A stretch of DNA of 64,000 nt. Source: CAVTUU01 sp045804965. GTDB taxonomy: Bacteria; Chloroflexota; Chloroflexia; Thermomicrobiales; UBA6265. Under the pieces are notes generated by a model. That model saw nothing but the letters and a program-made list of their open reading frames with translations, was not told the DNA's origin and did no database searches. Position 1 is the stretch's first letter, and each line of letters begins with the position of its first letter. Location: the NCBI GenBank assembly GCA_045804965.1, contig JBJMMD010000016.1, forward strand, positions 1 through 64,000, given 5' to 3'. A program made the translations under genes and the position numbers. Below, in pieces: positions 52,106-60,996 of this stretch.

Positions 52106-52699
52106 GCATCGAATTCCAAGGGAAGGACTTGATCAACGAGTTGTCGGGACCGAGGCCGACTTTTGCTGGCCAACAACAACTGGCATGGCGCCAGGTAATC
52201 AAAAGGTACAGGCCACGATTGTAACGCGGCAAGATACAAACTCAAGACCCTTCGAGTCACCAATTGTGCGGCACCGTTCGTTCAATTTCACCTCAACGGT
52301 CGCCTTGGACTGGAACGCGCGGTCGTGAGCGCCAACGCGCAGCGCTTTCAGGCTAGCCATGACTCCGGGTTCCATGAGCTCGATTGTTGCCGAAGCGAGG
52401 GAGACGCAAATGAGGAATGCCGATGTTTTTGCCACGGGCGGAAAGCGGGTAAGCTGTGAAGCTCCAGTCGTGACCGTGATCGGGCTGAACGACGCCACGA
52501 GGCGAAGCAACACCATCGTGATCGGGAGCCTGATCACCGCCGCCCTCTGTCAATCGCCGCATCAGATCACCGAGCGCGCATCCAGGCGGGCGCCGCTGTC
52601 CGACGGCTGCTGAGCGCAACGCTCTATCGACGGCAATTTGAGGTGTGTTACTCGACGTTCGCCGGGCTCTTTTGGACCTGGCATAGGAATTATTTCCGG
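52106..52699. other. Intergenic region without convincing gene
   Basis: Only short overlapping frames on both strands, none with a ribosome site and a recognisable fold. The 3' part becomes A+T-rich as it enters the promoter at 52700. Confidence 0.4.
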
Positions 52700-52752
52700 T
52701 TGACAGGGGAAATTTTGCCCCGTATTATGCGAACAGAATAGAACATTTGTTC
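52700..52752 (+). promoter_or_regulatory. Consensus sigma70 promoter with LexA-type SOS box
   Basis: TTGACA (52700-52705), exactly 17 bases, TATTAT (52723-52728). GAACATTTGTTC (52741-52752) is a perfect GAAC-N4-GTTC LexA site covering the start region. It drives the zinc-ribbon gene. Confidence 0.88.
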
Positions 52753-52772
52753 TGTTATCTTCGCATTCGATG

Positions 52773-52787
52773 AGAAAGGAGGTGATC
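52773..52787 (+). promoter_or_regulatory. Extended perfect Shine-Dalgarno sequence
   Basis: AGAAAGGAGGTGATC is fully complementary to the conserved 3' end of 16S rRNA over 15 bases, three bases before the GTG at 52791. It decides the start and predicts very strong translation once the promoter is derepressed. Confidence 0.8.
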
Positions 52788-52790
52788 GCC

Positions 52791-53045
52791 GTGAGCGAAT
52801 CCATACGACCGGCGATGCGCAGACATCACGATCGGGACGCGGTTTATCGCTGGGAATGCCGGTGCCAGGAACCACCCGTTTTGCTGGCCACGTACGAGCC
52901 GAACGGAAGGATCAATATCAAGGTTCGCGATCGCTATTGGCACGTGTTCGGGTCGGTACGCGCTATCTGCCCGAAGTGCGGCGCCGACCATCTCCTCGAT
53001 CTCAGCGGCAAGCAGCCTGACGATGTCGCCCACATCGCCCGCTAG
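52791..53045 (+). CDS. Small zinc-ribbon-like protein under LexA-type control
   Basis: 84 residues from GTG directly behind the extended ribosome site; the ATG at 52770 would place that site inside the gene. It starts MSESIRPAMRRHHDRDAVYR. Two Cys pairs (WECRCQEPP and AICPKCGADH) about 45 residues apart suggest one bound zinc. The middle (LLATYEPNGRINIKVRDRYW) is beta-rich. Such small proteins occur in phages and as DNA- or RNA-binding adaptors. No family is recognised. A strong promoter with a LexA-type box says it is made during DNA damage. The sigma-like gene follows after 158 bases, possibly in the same transcript. Confidence 0.75.
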   Translation: MSESIRPAMRRHHDRDAVYRWECRCQEPPVLLATYEPNGRINIKVRDRYWHVFGSVRAICPKCGADHLLDLSGKQPDDVAHIAR

Positions 53046-53203
53046 CAGTTACTCGGTCTCCGTTTCTTGCATCCCTCTTTCGTCTTCGAGCTCCGAAGAG
53101 CCTCCAAGCGCTGAAGCGCCCACCGGGATCATGTTCCCCGGCGGATGTATCGCGATGAGCACGTCCATCTTGAGTGCTCACCGTATCTGGAGGCAAGCAC
53201 CAC

Positions 53204-53962
53204 ATGGTTTCGACTCCTCAGGTTCCTGCTGACAGTTCGCCTGTCAGGTCATTTCCTTACGCTGAACCCTTCGAACATGAACGCTTGCTTCCGGTCATCG
53301 GTCGCTTCGATCCGATTCCGCCGCACGTCGACGCCGTGCTCACGGCATGCGCGCGCATGGCGAAAGCAGGCGATCGCGACGCGCGCAATCGGCTGTTTCT
53401 CGCCGTGCAGCCCAAGTTGTTGCAGATCGCTCGCCAGATTCGCCTCTGGATGTTGCCGGTGACGTGGGAACGCGACGATCTCGACCAAGAAGCGTTCGTC
53501 ATCTTCACCGAGCTGGTCGACGCATGGTCGGGGGAAACGCCGTTCACGGGGTATTTGCTCGGGCACTTCAGCTGGCGGCTCCGCGGCGCGGTCAGACGCG
53601 CCCGACTCTCTGAGCGGCTGCCGCTAGCTCGGTCCGAATCCGCGATGACGGTCGCGGACGATTCCTGGGCGGCGGAAGAGCTGCGGATCATGGTCGAGGA
53701 GATTGCCGCTCATTTCGTCCCCATCGAAGCCGAAATCTTGATCGGCCGCGTCTGCGAGGGCGAAGGGTTCGGTTCTCTCGCCTATCGTCTCGGCGTTTCG
53801 CGCAAAACGATTTACCGGCACTGGACCGCGAGCCTGATCGTACTCCGGCAGTCACTTGGCGGGCAACGAGCGCCGGTCAATCCGAGTTCGATGTCACGCA
53901 GGCTGCCTGCTCCGGCAATCCGTCGCTCCGCTCGAAATGCGCGATTTCACAACGGGCGATAG
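53204..53962 (+). CDS. Sigma-70-like protein (region 2 and region 4 resemblance)
   Basis: 252 residues from the ATG at 53204 with GGAGG 10 bases upstream; a TTG/ATG-initiated longer frame from 53174 is not favoured. Residues about 50-130 resemble sigma region 2 (NRLFLAVQPKLLQIARQIRL, RDDLDQEAFVIFTELVDAWS, PFTGYLLGHFSWRLRGAV). Residues about 160-210 resemble region 4 with a helix-turn-helix (GEGFGSLAYRLGVSRKTIYR). It may direct transcription of phage-like or stress genes. Tail residues are basic. Its neighbour is the LexA-boxed zinc-ribbon gene. Confidence 0.7.
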   Translation: MVSTPQVPADSSPVRSFPYAEPFEHERLLPVIGRFDPIPPHVDAVLTACARMAKAGDRDARNRLFLAVQPKLLQIARQIRLWMLPVTWERDDLDQEAFVIFTELVDAWSGETPFTGYLLGHFSWRLRGAVRRARLSERLPLARSESAMTVADDSWAAEELRIMVEEIAAHFVPIEAEILIGRVCEGEGFGSLAYRLGVSRKTIYRHWTASLIVLRQSLGGQRAPVNPSSMSRRLPAPAIRRSARNARFHNGR

Positions 53963-54035
53963 TGTCATGGACGCCGGTCACCGCAGTCTCCTCTGCTATG
54001 ATTTCGGAAGTATCCGTCCATGCCAAGGAGCCGTG

Positions 54036-55541
54036 ATGGCAACTGCGACAAAGTCGTCGGTCCGGCGTCAATCAGCCAACGCAACCGCATCGCCGCTGCC
54101 CGGAACCGACATCCGCGCGAACATCATCGAGACCTTCGGCAACACGCCGCTGGTCAAGTTCAATGCGATCACACGGGGCATTCGCACGCCCATCGTGGCC
54201 AAGCTCGAAATGATGAATCCCGGCGGTTCGGTGAAAGATCGGATCGGGATTCGGATGATCGAGGAGGCGGAGCGCAAGGGCTGGCTCAAACCGGGCGGCA
54301 CGCTGGTTGAGCCGACATCCGGCAACACCGGAGTCGGCTTGGCCATGGCGGCGGCGGTGAAGGGTTACCACTGCATCTTCGTCATGCCCGATAAAGTCGC
54401 GCCGGAGAAGGTCGCGCTCTTGCGCGCCTACGGCGCCGAGGTCGTAACGACGCCGACGGCGGTCGAGCGAGATTCGCCGGAAAGCTACTATTCGGTTGCC
54501 GATCGCCTCACCCGCGAGGTGCCGAACGCGTTCCAACCGAACCAGTATTTCAACCCGATGAATCCGAAGGCTCATTACGAGTCGACTGGTCCCGAGCTCT
54601 GGCACCAGACCGGCGGCAAGATCACACACTTCGTCGCCGGCGTCGGTACGGGCGGAACAGTGACCGGCATCTCCCACTTTCTGAAGGAGCAAAACTCGAC
54701 CATTCAGGTGATCGGCGCCGACCCCGAAGGAAGCATTTACACCTCGCCGATTCTGCACACGTACAAGGTCGAGGGCGTGGGCGAGGATTTCTGGCCCGGC
54801 ACGTTCGACCGCGCCAGTGTCGACGAGTTCGTCCAGGTCACAGACCGTGATTCCCTGCTGACGGCCCGGCGCGTGACGCGTGAAGAAGGCGTCTTGGTTG
54901 GCGGCTCGGGCGGTATGGCGGTCTGGGCCGCGCTCGAAGTCGCCCGCCGGATCGACGACCCTGACGCGCTCCTGGTCGTGCTCTTGCCTGACAGCGGACG
55001 TGGCTACCTCTCGAAGATTTACAACGACGACTGGATGCGCGAGAACGGCTTCCTCTCCCGGTTCAGCCGGCCAACGCGCGTTGGCAATTTGATCTCCGAG
55101 CCCCATCGCGAGATGCCGAGGGTGGTTGCTGTCGCATGCGACGACACGGTTCAGCACGCGATTGAGCTGCTTCGTGAACATGACATCAGTCAGCTTCCGG
55201 TCGTTCGCATCGGCAGCACCGAGCGGGACGACCATCACGACGCGACCGGAATTGAGGTCCATGCCATCGTTGGCTCCGTACAGGAGCGGACTTTGCTTGA
55301 TCGCCTCTTCCGCAATCCGGAAGTCGTCTCGGCGCCCGTGAGCACGATCATGGACGCGCCATTCAGCCTCGTCGACGCCAACGAGGAGATCGAGCGAGTC
55401 TTCCCACTCCTTTCAACCGGTTCACCGGCAGTGCTCGTGCAACGCGACGGGATGGTCGAAGGCGTCGTCACTCGTGCCGATTTGCTCGATTTCGCCGCGC
55501 ACGGCAACGTTTCAGGTCCGCGCCGGCACAGTCACGAGTGA
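54036..55541 (+). CDS. Cystathionine beta-synthase-like PLP enzyme with CBS domains
   Basis: 501 residues from the ATG at 54036 with AAGGAG 7 bases upstream. The PLP fold is typical: Lys in GGSVKDRIGIRMIEEAE, the substrate loop PTSGNTGVGLAMAAAV, and GVGTGGTVTGISHFLK (phosphate-binding). The C-terminus (about 350-490) has two CBS domains (AIELLREHDISQLPVVRIGS; REIE-type IERVFPLLSTGSPAVLVQRDG) that sense adenosyl compounds in relatives. It condenses serine (or O-acetylserine) with homocysteine or sulfide. With the gamma-synthase/lyase at 60997-62220 it outlines transsulfuration between methionine and cysteine. Confidence 0.93.
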   Translation: MATATKSSVRRQSANATASPLPGTDIRANIIETFGNTPLVKFNAITRGIRTPIVAKLEMMNPGGSVKDRIGIRMIEEAERKGWLKPGGTLVEPTSGNTGVGLAMAAAVKGYHCIFVMPDKVAPEKVALLRAYGAEVVTTPTAVERDSPESYYSVADRLTREVPNAFQPNQYFNPMNPKAHYESTGPELWHQTGGKITHFVAGVGTGGTVTGISHFLKEQNSTIQVIGADPEGSIYTSPILHTYKVEGVGEDFWPGTFDRASVDEFVQVTDRDSLLTARRVTREEGVLVGGSGGMAVWAALEVARRIDDPDALLVVLLPDSGRGYLSKIYNDDWMRENGFLSRFSRPTRVGNLISEPHREMPRVVAVACDDTVQHAIELLREHDISQLPVVRIGSTERDDHHDATGIEVHAIVGSVQERTLLDRLFRNPEVVSAPVSTIMDAPFSLVDANEEIERVFPLLSTGSPAVLVQRDGMVEGVVTRADLLDFAAHGNVSGPRRHSHE

Positions 55542-55609
55542 TCGCGCGGAGCGGAGGAACTCCAAACCGCGAGAAGTTGACGACCCATCGCTAGCTATCA
55601 TTTCGGGCT

Positions 55610-55648
55610 CAGCGCTGGAAGGGCTTCGTGTTTCGTAGCCCGGGCCTT
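55610..55648 (+). repeat. Dispersed intergenic repeat B, copy 2
   Basis: Identical to 3406-3444 at 37 of 39 positions; it continues into a CCCGGGC-rich end that again can fold. It lies between the CBS gene and the LuxR-type gene. Confidence 0.75.
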
Positions 55649-55710
55649 GAGCCCCGGGCACGACTTCCGCACCGGTCCAGTTAAGAGCCGCCAGCATTTT
55701 GAGAACCGTC

Positions 55711-58101
55711 ATGTCCATCGCCAAACTCGCCGGCCCTAATGATCTTCTCCCGGCCCGACTGACGTCGCTCGTCGGACGAGAGCATGACGTTGCGGCTGTC
55801 TGCGCACTGCTTCGGCAGGACGTTCGCCTCCTCACCTTGACCGGCCCCGGCGGAATCGGTAAGACCCGCCTCGCGGCGGAAGTCGCGGCCCAACTTCGCC
55901 CGGAGTTCGCCGCCGGAGTCTGCTACGTTCCCCTGGCCCCAATCACCGATCCCGATTTGGTGGTTCCGACCATTGCCCATGCGCTCGGTCTTCGGGACCG
56001 GGGCGCTCGCACGGCATGGGACGAACTTTCGGCGTATTTACGGAACAGACATCTCCTGCTCGTGCTCGACAATTTCGAGCAGGTCGCCAGGGCGGCGCCG
56101 AAGCTGGCCGATCTCCTCGCATGTTGTCCATCCCTTTGCGCCCTCGTCACGAGCCGGGCGGTCCTCCGTCTCTCCATCGAACGCGACTTCCCTGTAACGG
56201 CTCTGGCGATGCCTGATCCGACCGAGGTCAGGACTGTCGAACAGATCGCCGCGACGGCAGCGGTGAACCTCTTTGTCGCGCGGGCAAGCGCGGTTCGGCC
56301 GGACTTCATTCTTTCCGAGGCCAACGCCCAGGACGTGGCGGAAATTTGCCGGCGCTTGGACGGACTGCCGCTTGCGATTGAGCTGGCCGCGGCCCGCGTC
56401 CGCCATCTGTCGCCAGCCGCGCTGTTGGAGCGCCTGGAGCGCCGGCTCCCGCTCCTCAGCGGCGGCCCCCGCGACCAGCCCGAGCGTCTGCGCACGATGC
56501 GTGACGCAATTGCCTGGAGTTACGACCTGCTGGACGCGAGCGAACAGCGTCTTTTCCGCTGTCTGTCCGCATTTGTCGGCGGCTTTAGCGTCGACGCGGC
56601 CGAAGCGGTGCTCAGCGTCGCGCCGACAGCGGGCGCGGTCGCGGTGAACCGGACAATTGCCGATGGACAGTGGGCGCTCGAGGACCTCGCCTCACTCGTC
56701 GACCAGAGCCTCGTTCAGGTGGAGGCGGATTCCGGCACACGGTTTGGGATGCTGCAGACGATCCGCGAGTTCGGGGTAGAGCAATTGGCGGCGAGTGCTG
56801 AAGCGGAGACGGTGCACCGCGCACATGCTTCATGGTGTATCGAGCTCGCGGAGCGAACTGAGCCGGAATTGCATGGTCCAGCCCAGCACCAATGGTGGCG
56901 ACTGTTGGAAACGGAGCATGACAACCTGCGAGCCGGGCTGACTTGGCTTGACCAGGTCGGCGAGGTCGAAACGTGCCTGCGGTTAGCGGCGGCGCTGTCA
57001 AGTTTCTGGTGGTTCGGTGGCCACCTCCGGGAAGGGAGTCGTTGGCTTGAGCGCGCCCTTGCCCGCGCAGGCGCCGCGCCGGCTCGGGTCCACGCCCAAG
57101 CCCTTGAAGGTGCTGGTTTCCTGACCCAATCCCAGGGTGACGACACGCAAGGGGTGGCGCTCTTCGAGCAGAGCCTGGCACTCTATCGAGAGATTGCTGA
57201 TAACAAGGGTATCGCATCCACGCTCTACAGCCTGGGGGTAGCGGCGGAAGACCGAGGTGACTACGACCGGGCGATGTCCCTTCTGACGGAGACGGCCGCA
57301 CGCGCTGAGGAGCTCGGCGACCACCGGACGCGAACTTTTGCGCTTCTCCACCTCGGGATCGTCGCGTATGGTCAAGGTGACCTCCAAGCCGCGGTCGCCT
57401 ACAGCGAGACCGGCATTTCGCTGGCGCGGGCAATCGAGAGCACGCTTGGCGGACTTCTTGGCACTTTCTGCCTAGCTTTGGTCGCAACCGATCGCGGTGA
57501 GCACGCACGCGCTGCCTCCCACTATCGCGAGGTCGTCGATTGGCTCGACGCGGCGGGGGTCTTCGGCGAGACGTGGCCGCGGCGGAGTGCCGACTCCGTC
57601 GGGCGCACCCTCGCCGCCATCGCCACGCTGGCAGTTGGACACGGGCAGACGGAGCGGGCCGCCCGCCTCTTCGGCGCGGCGGCGGCCGACTATGAGGCGA
57701 TCGGCCAGGCGCCGGCCCTGCCCGAGCGAGATCTGTTCGAACGGGCGACCGATCGTGCCAAGAGGAAACTTGGCGCTTCGGCGTTCCAAGCCGTTTTCGC
57801 GACGGGGCAGACGATGACGCCGGTCGAGGCCAGAGCCGACATCGAAGCTGCGCTGGCATTACCGGATGAGGCGTCTTTCGCACAGGATGAAGGACCACTC
57901 GCGGCGACCCTCGGACTAACGTCTCGTGAACACGATATCCTGCGACTCCTTGCTCAAGGCCGGACCGACAAGGAAATCGGCGCGGCGCTCTTCATTAGTT
58001 CTCACACGGTGACGGGGCACGTCGCGCACATCCTCGCCAAGCTTGACGTGCCCAACCGCACGTCCGCGGCCAATTACGCCGTCCGCCACGGACTCGTCTA
58101 A
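55711..58101 (+). CDS. LuxR-family regulator with AAA/NB-ARC-like ATPase and TPR region, second copy
   Basis: 796 residues from the ATG at 55711 (a TTG at 55699 is possible; neither has a strong ribosome site). Same order as the protein at 19213-21576: ARLTSLVGREHDVAAVCALL, Walker A TGPGGIGKTRLA, Walker B LLLVLDNFEQVA, GLPLAIELAAARVRHL, a TPR-like middle, and a LuxR helix-turn-helix (LTSREHDILRLLAQGRTDKE, then SSHTVTGHVAHILAKLD). The two share domain order and many phrases but differ throughout, so they are old paralogs. Codon use is less extreme than in the first copy. Regulated genes are not evident; the four small genes that follow are candidates. Confidence 0.93.
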   Translation: MSIAKLAGPNDLLPARLTSLVGREHDVAAVCALLRQDVRLLTLTGPGGIGKTRLAAEVAAQLRPEFAAGVCYVPLAPITDPDLVVPTIAHALGLRDRGARTAWDELSAYLRNRHLLLVLDNFEQVARAAPKLADLLACCPSLCALVTSRAVLRLSIERDFPVTALAMPDPTEVRTVEQIAATAAVNLFVARASAVRPDFILSEANAQDVAEICRRLDGLPLAIELAAARVRHLSPAALLERLERRLPLLSGGPRDQPERLRTMRDAIAWSYDLLDASEQRLFRCLSAFVGGFSVDAAEAVLSVAPTAGAVAVNRTIADGQWALEDLASLVDQSLVQVEADSGTRFGMLQTIREFGVEQLAASAEAETVHRAHASWCIELAERTEPELHGPAQHQWWRLLETEHDNLRAGLTWLDQVGEVETCLRLAAALSSFWWFGGHLREGSRWLERALARAGAAPARVHAQALEGAGFLTQSQGDDTQGVALFEQSLALYREIADNKGIASTLYSLGVAAEDRGDYDRAMSLLTETAARAEELGDHRTRTFALLHLGIVAYGQGDLQAAVAYSETGISLARAIESTLGGLLGTFCLALVATDRGEHARAASHYREVVDWLDAAGVFGETWPRRSADSVGRTLAAIATLAVGHGQTERAARLFGAAAADYEAIGQAPALPERDLFERATDRAKRKLGASAFQAVFATGQTMTPVEARADIEAALALPDEASFAQDEGPLAATLGLTSREHDILRLLAQGRTDKEIGAALFISSHTVTGHVAHILAKLDVPNRTSAANYAVRHGLV

Positions 58102-58316
58102 CGCGGCGATCCGTCCATATACGTCACTTCATCAATAGAGATTACGTATGCGCCGAGTCCAGGCTCGGGGGCATGATCGAGTCGTGCTCGGAGACGTCGC
58201 CGAGCGTGACAGAAAGCTAAACAGTTGAACGTCGTTTCGCCCCGCAATACACGAGTGCGCGGGGGATAAGCAGACAGCCTAATGGAACTCATGCATCTTT
58301 AGAGGAGGAATCTTCC

Positions 58317-58592
58317 ATGTATCGGATATTGGCACGCCAGCGAGAACGAGCACGCGCCGCCGCTCTGAGAAATCGTTCGATAGATGCCGCTCAGCCGGTC
58401 GCCGGCCCTGACCAGGAAGTCAAGGGGTCCCCGGCCCAGGCCCAAAACCAACTCAACTACTCGTCATGGCACGCCGCTCTCGCCGGCCATAACGATGGCC
58501 GCCCACAAGACTCACCGGACGGCGAGGGCGAGAAAGCCGCGCCATCGATTGACTTCCACCATTTGGTCAACTCGGAAGCTGATGCTGCGTAG
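58317..58592 (+). CDS. Small hydrophilic protein, unknown
   Basis: 91 residues behind a strong AGAGGAGGA site 8 bases from the ATG. It begins MYRILARQRERARAAALRNR, then becomes Gln/Pro/Gly-rich and acidic (NDGRPQDSPDGEGEKA), ending IDFHHLVNSEADAA. No family, signal or helix is recognised; it looks disordered. It is the first of four small same-strand genes with good ribosome sites, placed between the LuxR regulator and the cupredoxin gene. Confidence 0.55.
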   Translation: MYRILARQRERARAAALRNRSIDAAQPVAGPDQEVKGSPAQAQNQLNYSSWHAALAGHNDGRPQDSPDGEGEKAAPSIDFHHLVNSEADAA

Positions 58593-58673
58593 CGTCGCCT
58601 GACCTCAACAAGGTAATCACCCCTCATCGAGATCTCGTGCCATGTGGCACTGGAATAGGACAAGGAAGAAATA

Positions 58674-58841
58674 ATGGAACTCTTAGTGTTTATCGCGGTG
58701 TTCGTCGCGTTGGCAGCGCTCTCTAGTCGCTTCGCTGTTGATAGCAGGGACGACTTCCGGTCGCGCGAGGCAGAACTTGCTGGCCTCGGATTCATCCGCG
58801 AAGAGCGACGGCCGAGTCAGCAGGAACCGTGGATGGAGTAG
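58674..58841 (+). CDS. 55-residue single-helix membrane peptide
   Basis: Starts at an ATG with AAGGAAG 8 bases upstream. It reads MELLVFIAVFVALAALSS as an N-terminal membrane helix, followed by a charged tail (RDDFRSREAELAGLGFIREE) and stops at TAG. It is too short for most gene finders. No family is recognised. It lies 81 bases after the previous small gene and may be cotranscribed. Confidence 0.5.
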   Translation: MELLVFIAVFVALAALSSRFAVDSRDDFRSREAELAGLGFIREERRPSQQEPWME

Positions 58842-58961
58842 GGTCCAGCCCTGTTTCGTCGCTAATGTGACTCTGGGCATACATCGTCACAGGTATTCGT
58901 TACATCCACGCGCCGCTTATTAAGCAATACGGCGGCGCGCACCAACTAAGGGGAGTTTGCA

Positions 58962-59261
58962 ATGGATAAAAACGAAATGTCGGCATTTGTTGAAAAGGTT
59001 CTCGCCGATGCCGAGCAGAAGCTCGGCCAAAAAGCCGATCCAATACGGCTAGAAGGTTACGCCAGAGGAGCCTTGCTCCAGCTTTGGCGCGAAAACCCGG
59101 AGCTGAGATGGTTTACGGTGTACAAGACCTCCTTGCTCCTGCGTCAGGCCATCGCCGAAGTCACGAAACTTCAGGCTGATGTCGCCGCTCCTCAAGGGGC
59201 CGCGGGCAAGATACCGACGCGTTCAGCGCCGCCGCGCATCTACTCGATGCGTCTCGCCTAG
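58962..59261 (+). CDS. Small helical protein, paralog 1 of a tandem pair
   Basis: 99 residues behind AAGGGGAG. The core (residues about 7-65) reads MSAFVEKVLADAEQKLG, IRLEGYARGALLQLWRENPE and WFTVYKTSLLLRQAIAEV. It is nearly parallel to the next gene: FVExVLxDAxQKxG, then YAxxAxLxLW, TxYKxxLLLRxAIA. Its tail (about 70-99) is variable and Pro/Ala-rich. No known family is recognised. The 5' leaders of the two genes are also similar (GGCGGCGCG ... CTAAG.GGAGTT), so the whole unit was duplicated. Confidence 0.65.
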   Translation: MDKNEMSAFVEKVLADAEQKLGQKADPIRLEGYARGALLQLWRENPELRWFTVYKTSLLLRQAIAEVTKLQADVAAPQGAAGKIPTRSAPPRIYSMRLA

Positions 59262-59381
59262 CTGGTTCATCGTCGCGTTCGTATTCAGCGTGCAGAAGAT
59301 TACCCGTATCCATCTCTCGTCGATAGCTCGCGCCGATGCTTATGTTGAACGGCGGCGCGACCAACCTAAGAGGAGTTCGTC

Positions 59382-59699
59382 ATGAATGAAGCAGCGTTAT
59401 CGGTATTCGTTGAACAGGTTTTGACCGACGCGCGGCAAAAATTCGGTCCAAATCCCGATCGAATCTGGCTCGAAAACTACGCTAGGGAGGCCGTGCTTGA
59501 CCTCTGGCTGGACATGCCGGAGATCACGTTCTTTACCGCGTACAAGGCGTACCTCCTGCTGCGAAAGGCCATCGCGCAGCAGGACGAAGGAGCCGGCGAC
59601 CTGGCCCAACTTGGAGATTGCGCGTGTGCGGGCGAGGTGATATCCCCTTCTGCCGCCGGTGAGGAAGCATCACTCGAATGGTTGATGCAAACCGCTTGA
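59382..59699 (+). CDS. Small helical protein, paralog 2 of a tandem pair
   Basis: 105 residues behind AAGAGGAG. The core matches paralog 1 over its first 65 residues (LSVFVEQVLTDARQKFG, WLENYAREAVLDLWLDMPE, TFFTAYKAYLLLRKAIAQ). Its tail has a Cys pair (LGDCACAGEV) that the first copy lacks. The conserved positions suggest two or three amphipathic helices, perhaps a dimerising or regulatory domain. No function can be assigned. The cupredoxin gene follows. Confidence 0.65.
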   Translation: MNEAALSVFVEQVLTDARQKFGPNPDRIWLENYAREAVLDLWLDMPEITFFTAYKAYLLLRKAIAQQDEGAGDLAQLGDCACAGEVISPSAAGEEASLEWLMQTA

Positions 59700-59820
59700 T
59701 CGAACCAATAAGAGGAAACCGGAAACGAAATGTGAGGTCGTTGCGAGGCGCCATGTTGGCACGCTCGACAACCACGACCAGGCAGGATTCGCCCGCAGTC
59801 GATCTAAGGAGTGAAGGGAG

Positions 59821-59859
59821 ATGCAGATATCGGCTCATAACCGTGGTCTTATTCATTGA
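59821..59859 (+). CDS. Possible 12-residue leader peptide
   Basis: AGGAGTGAAGGGAG precedes an ATG that opens MQISAHNRGLIH and a stop, 35 bases before the cupredoxin start. It may be a translated leader or chance. No attenuator fold is evident. Confidence 0.2.
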   Translation: MQISAHNRGLIH

Positions 59860-59894
59860 TCGATTGGAAATGTGCAAAAAGGAAAGGCGCAGTA

Positions 59895-60785
59895 ATGTCT
59901 ATAAGACTCATCATTGGAATGTTTACTGGATTGCTCATGCTTGGAGCGTCGGCGGCTTCGACTGGCGCATCAACCCAGTCGGCGGGCGTAGCTGACCTGG
60001 CGCTCAACTACCCTGAATTGAAGATCATGGCCACCGGCGCCAAGTTTGAAATGTCGTTTAGAGTCGTCGCAGGCCGGTACCTCGTTAGTGTCGACAACCA
60101 GGGCCAAGAAGGCGTCGATGCTCAGTTCGTAAAGGTTCCTGAGGGCCGCACGATCGACCAGGTTAATCGAGCGACCGCCGACCCGGAAGAAAACGCGGCA
60201 TGGCTTTACGATGCGATCTGGGCCGGCGGTCCGACCGTCCTGGCCGGCAAGCAGGGACAAACCATTATTGATCTCACCGCCGGCAACTGGGCCATCCTCG
60301 CTGACGGCTATGAGCCGTCGTCTCTGCTGGTGATCCCCGCATATCCAGGTTCGCCCTCCCGGCCTGAACCAGAAGCGGCAGCGACTATCCAGTTGCAGGA
60401 ATACAGTTTTGCCGGCCTGACGGATAGCATCCAGTCCGGCAAGCAGATCTGGAAGGTCACCAACATTGGCGATCAGCCCCACTTCCTAGAGCTGATCAAG
60501 GCCCCAGGAAAAGTAACGTCTCAGCAAGTCATGGACATGCTGATGAGCGCGGGCGATCAGAGCGCGACGCCTGCGCCGGACGCGATCGATCCGTCGACAA
60601 TCGAGGGAGTCGGCGGCATTGGCACGATCTCACCGGGGCAGACCGGTTGGTACATAACCGACCTCGAACCGGGCACCTACGTCGCGCTTTGCTTCGTCCC
60701 GGACCGCGATGAGGGCGTGCCCCACGTCATGATGGGCATGGTTCAGGTCTTCACTGTGGGCGACGCAGCCAATTCGACGCTTTAA
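59895..60785 (+). CDS. Secreted cupredoxin-like protein
   Basis: 296 residues from the ATG at 59895 with AAAGGAAAGG upstream. The signal peptide is IGMFTGLLMLGASAASTGAS. An N-terminal beta-rich domain (about 30-150) precedes a cupredoxin-like domain (about 160-285) with ligands in NIGDQPHFLELIK (His), YVALCFVPDRDEG (Cys) and VPHVMMGMVQVF (His/Met). That is a plausible type 1 copper site. It probably acts outside the membrane in electron transfer or copper handling. It ends at a good terminator. It echoes the cupredoxin at the left edge and CopC at the right edge. Confidence 0.8.
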   Translation: MSIRLIIGMFTGLLMLGASAASTGASTQSAGVADLALNYPELKIMATGAKFEMSFRVVAGRYLVSVDNQGQEGVDAQFVKVPEGRTIDQVNRATADPEENAAWLYDAIWAGGPTVLAGKQGQTIIDLTAGNWAILADGYEPSSLLVIPAYPGSPSRPEPEAAATIQLQEYSFAGLTDSIQSGKQIWKVTNIGDQPHFLELIKAPGKVTSQQVMDMLMSAGDQSATPAPDAIDPSTIEGVGGIGTISPGQTGWYITDLEPGTYVALCFVPDRDEGVPHVMMGMVQVFTVGDAANSTL

Positions 60786-60830
60786 TAAGAATCCTGAACT
60801 TCGGGTGCGAGCCCGTTCCTAATCGTTCAT

Positions 60831-60868
60831 CTCAATGCCTCGACCAATAGGTCGAGGTGTTGAGCGTT
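60831..60868 (+). terminator. Rho-independent-type terminator of the cupredoxin gene
   Basis: CTCAA-TG-CCTCGACC with AATA loop and GGTCGAGG-TG-TTGAG: a 5-bp outer and a perfect 8-bp inner stem separated by a 2-2 internal loop, then CGTTTTC. Confidence 0.75.
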
Positions 60869-60996
60869 TTCACGACAGAACTTAAGTTCTAGTGCGCGCT
60901 ACACTGTATGACTCAGCTTTCGGTGGATGGTAGCATGGCGTTCTTGGATCCTGCACCTTACAGACACGTCAGTGCGAACGATTATAGGAGCTCACA

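Noticed and set aside
52199..52537. 112-codon minus-strand frame with a hydrophobic start
   Set aside because: No ribosome site, no family, and equally long frames lie on the other strand; left as intergenic.
54072..55262. 396-codon minus-strand frame
   Set aside because: Antisense of the cystathionine beta-synthase gene, which has all PLP motifs.
56612..57898. 428-codon minus-strand frame
   Set aside because: Antisense of the second LuxR-type gene; Pro/Arg-rich noise.
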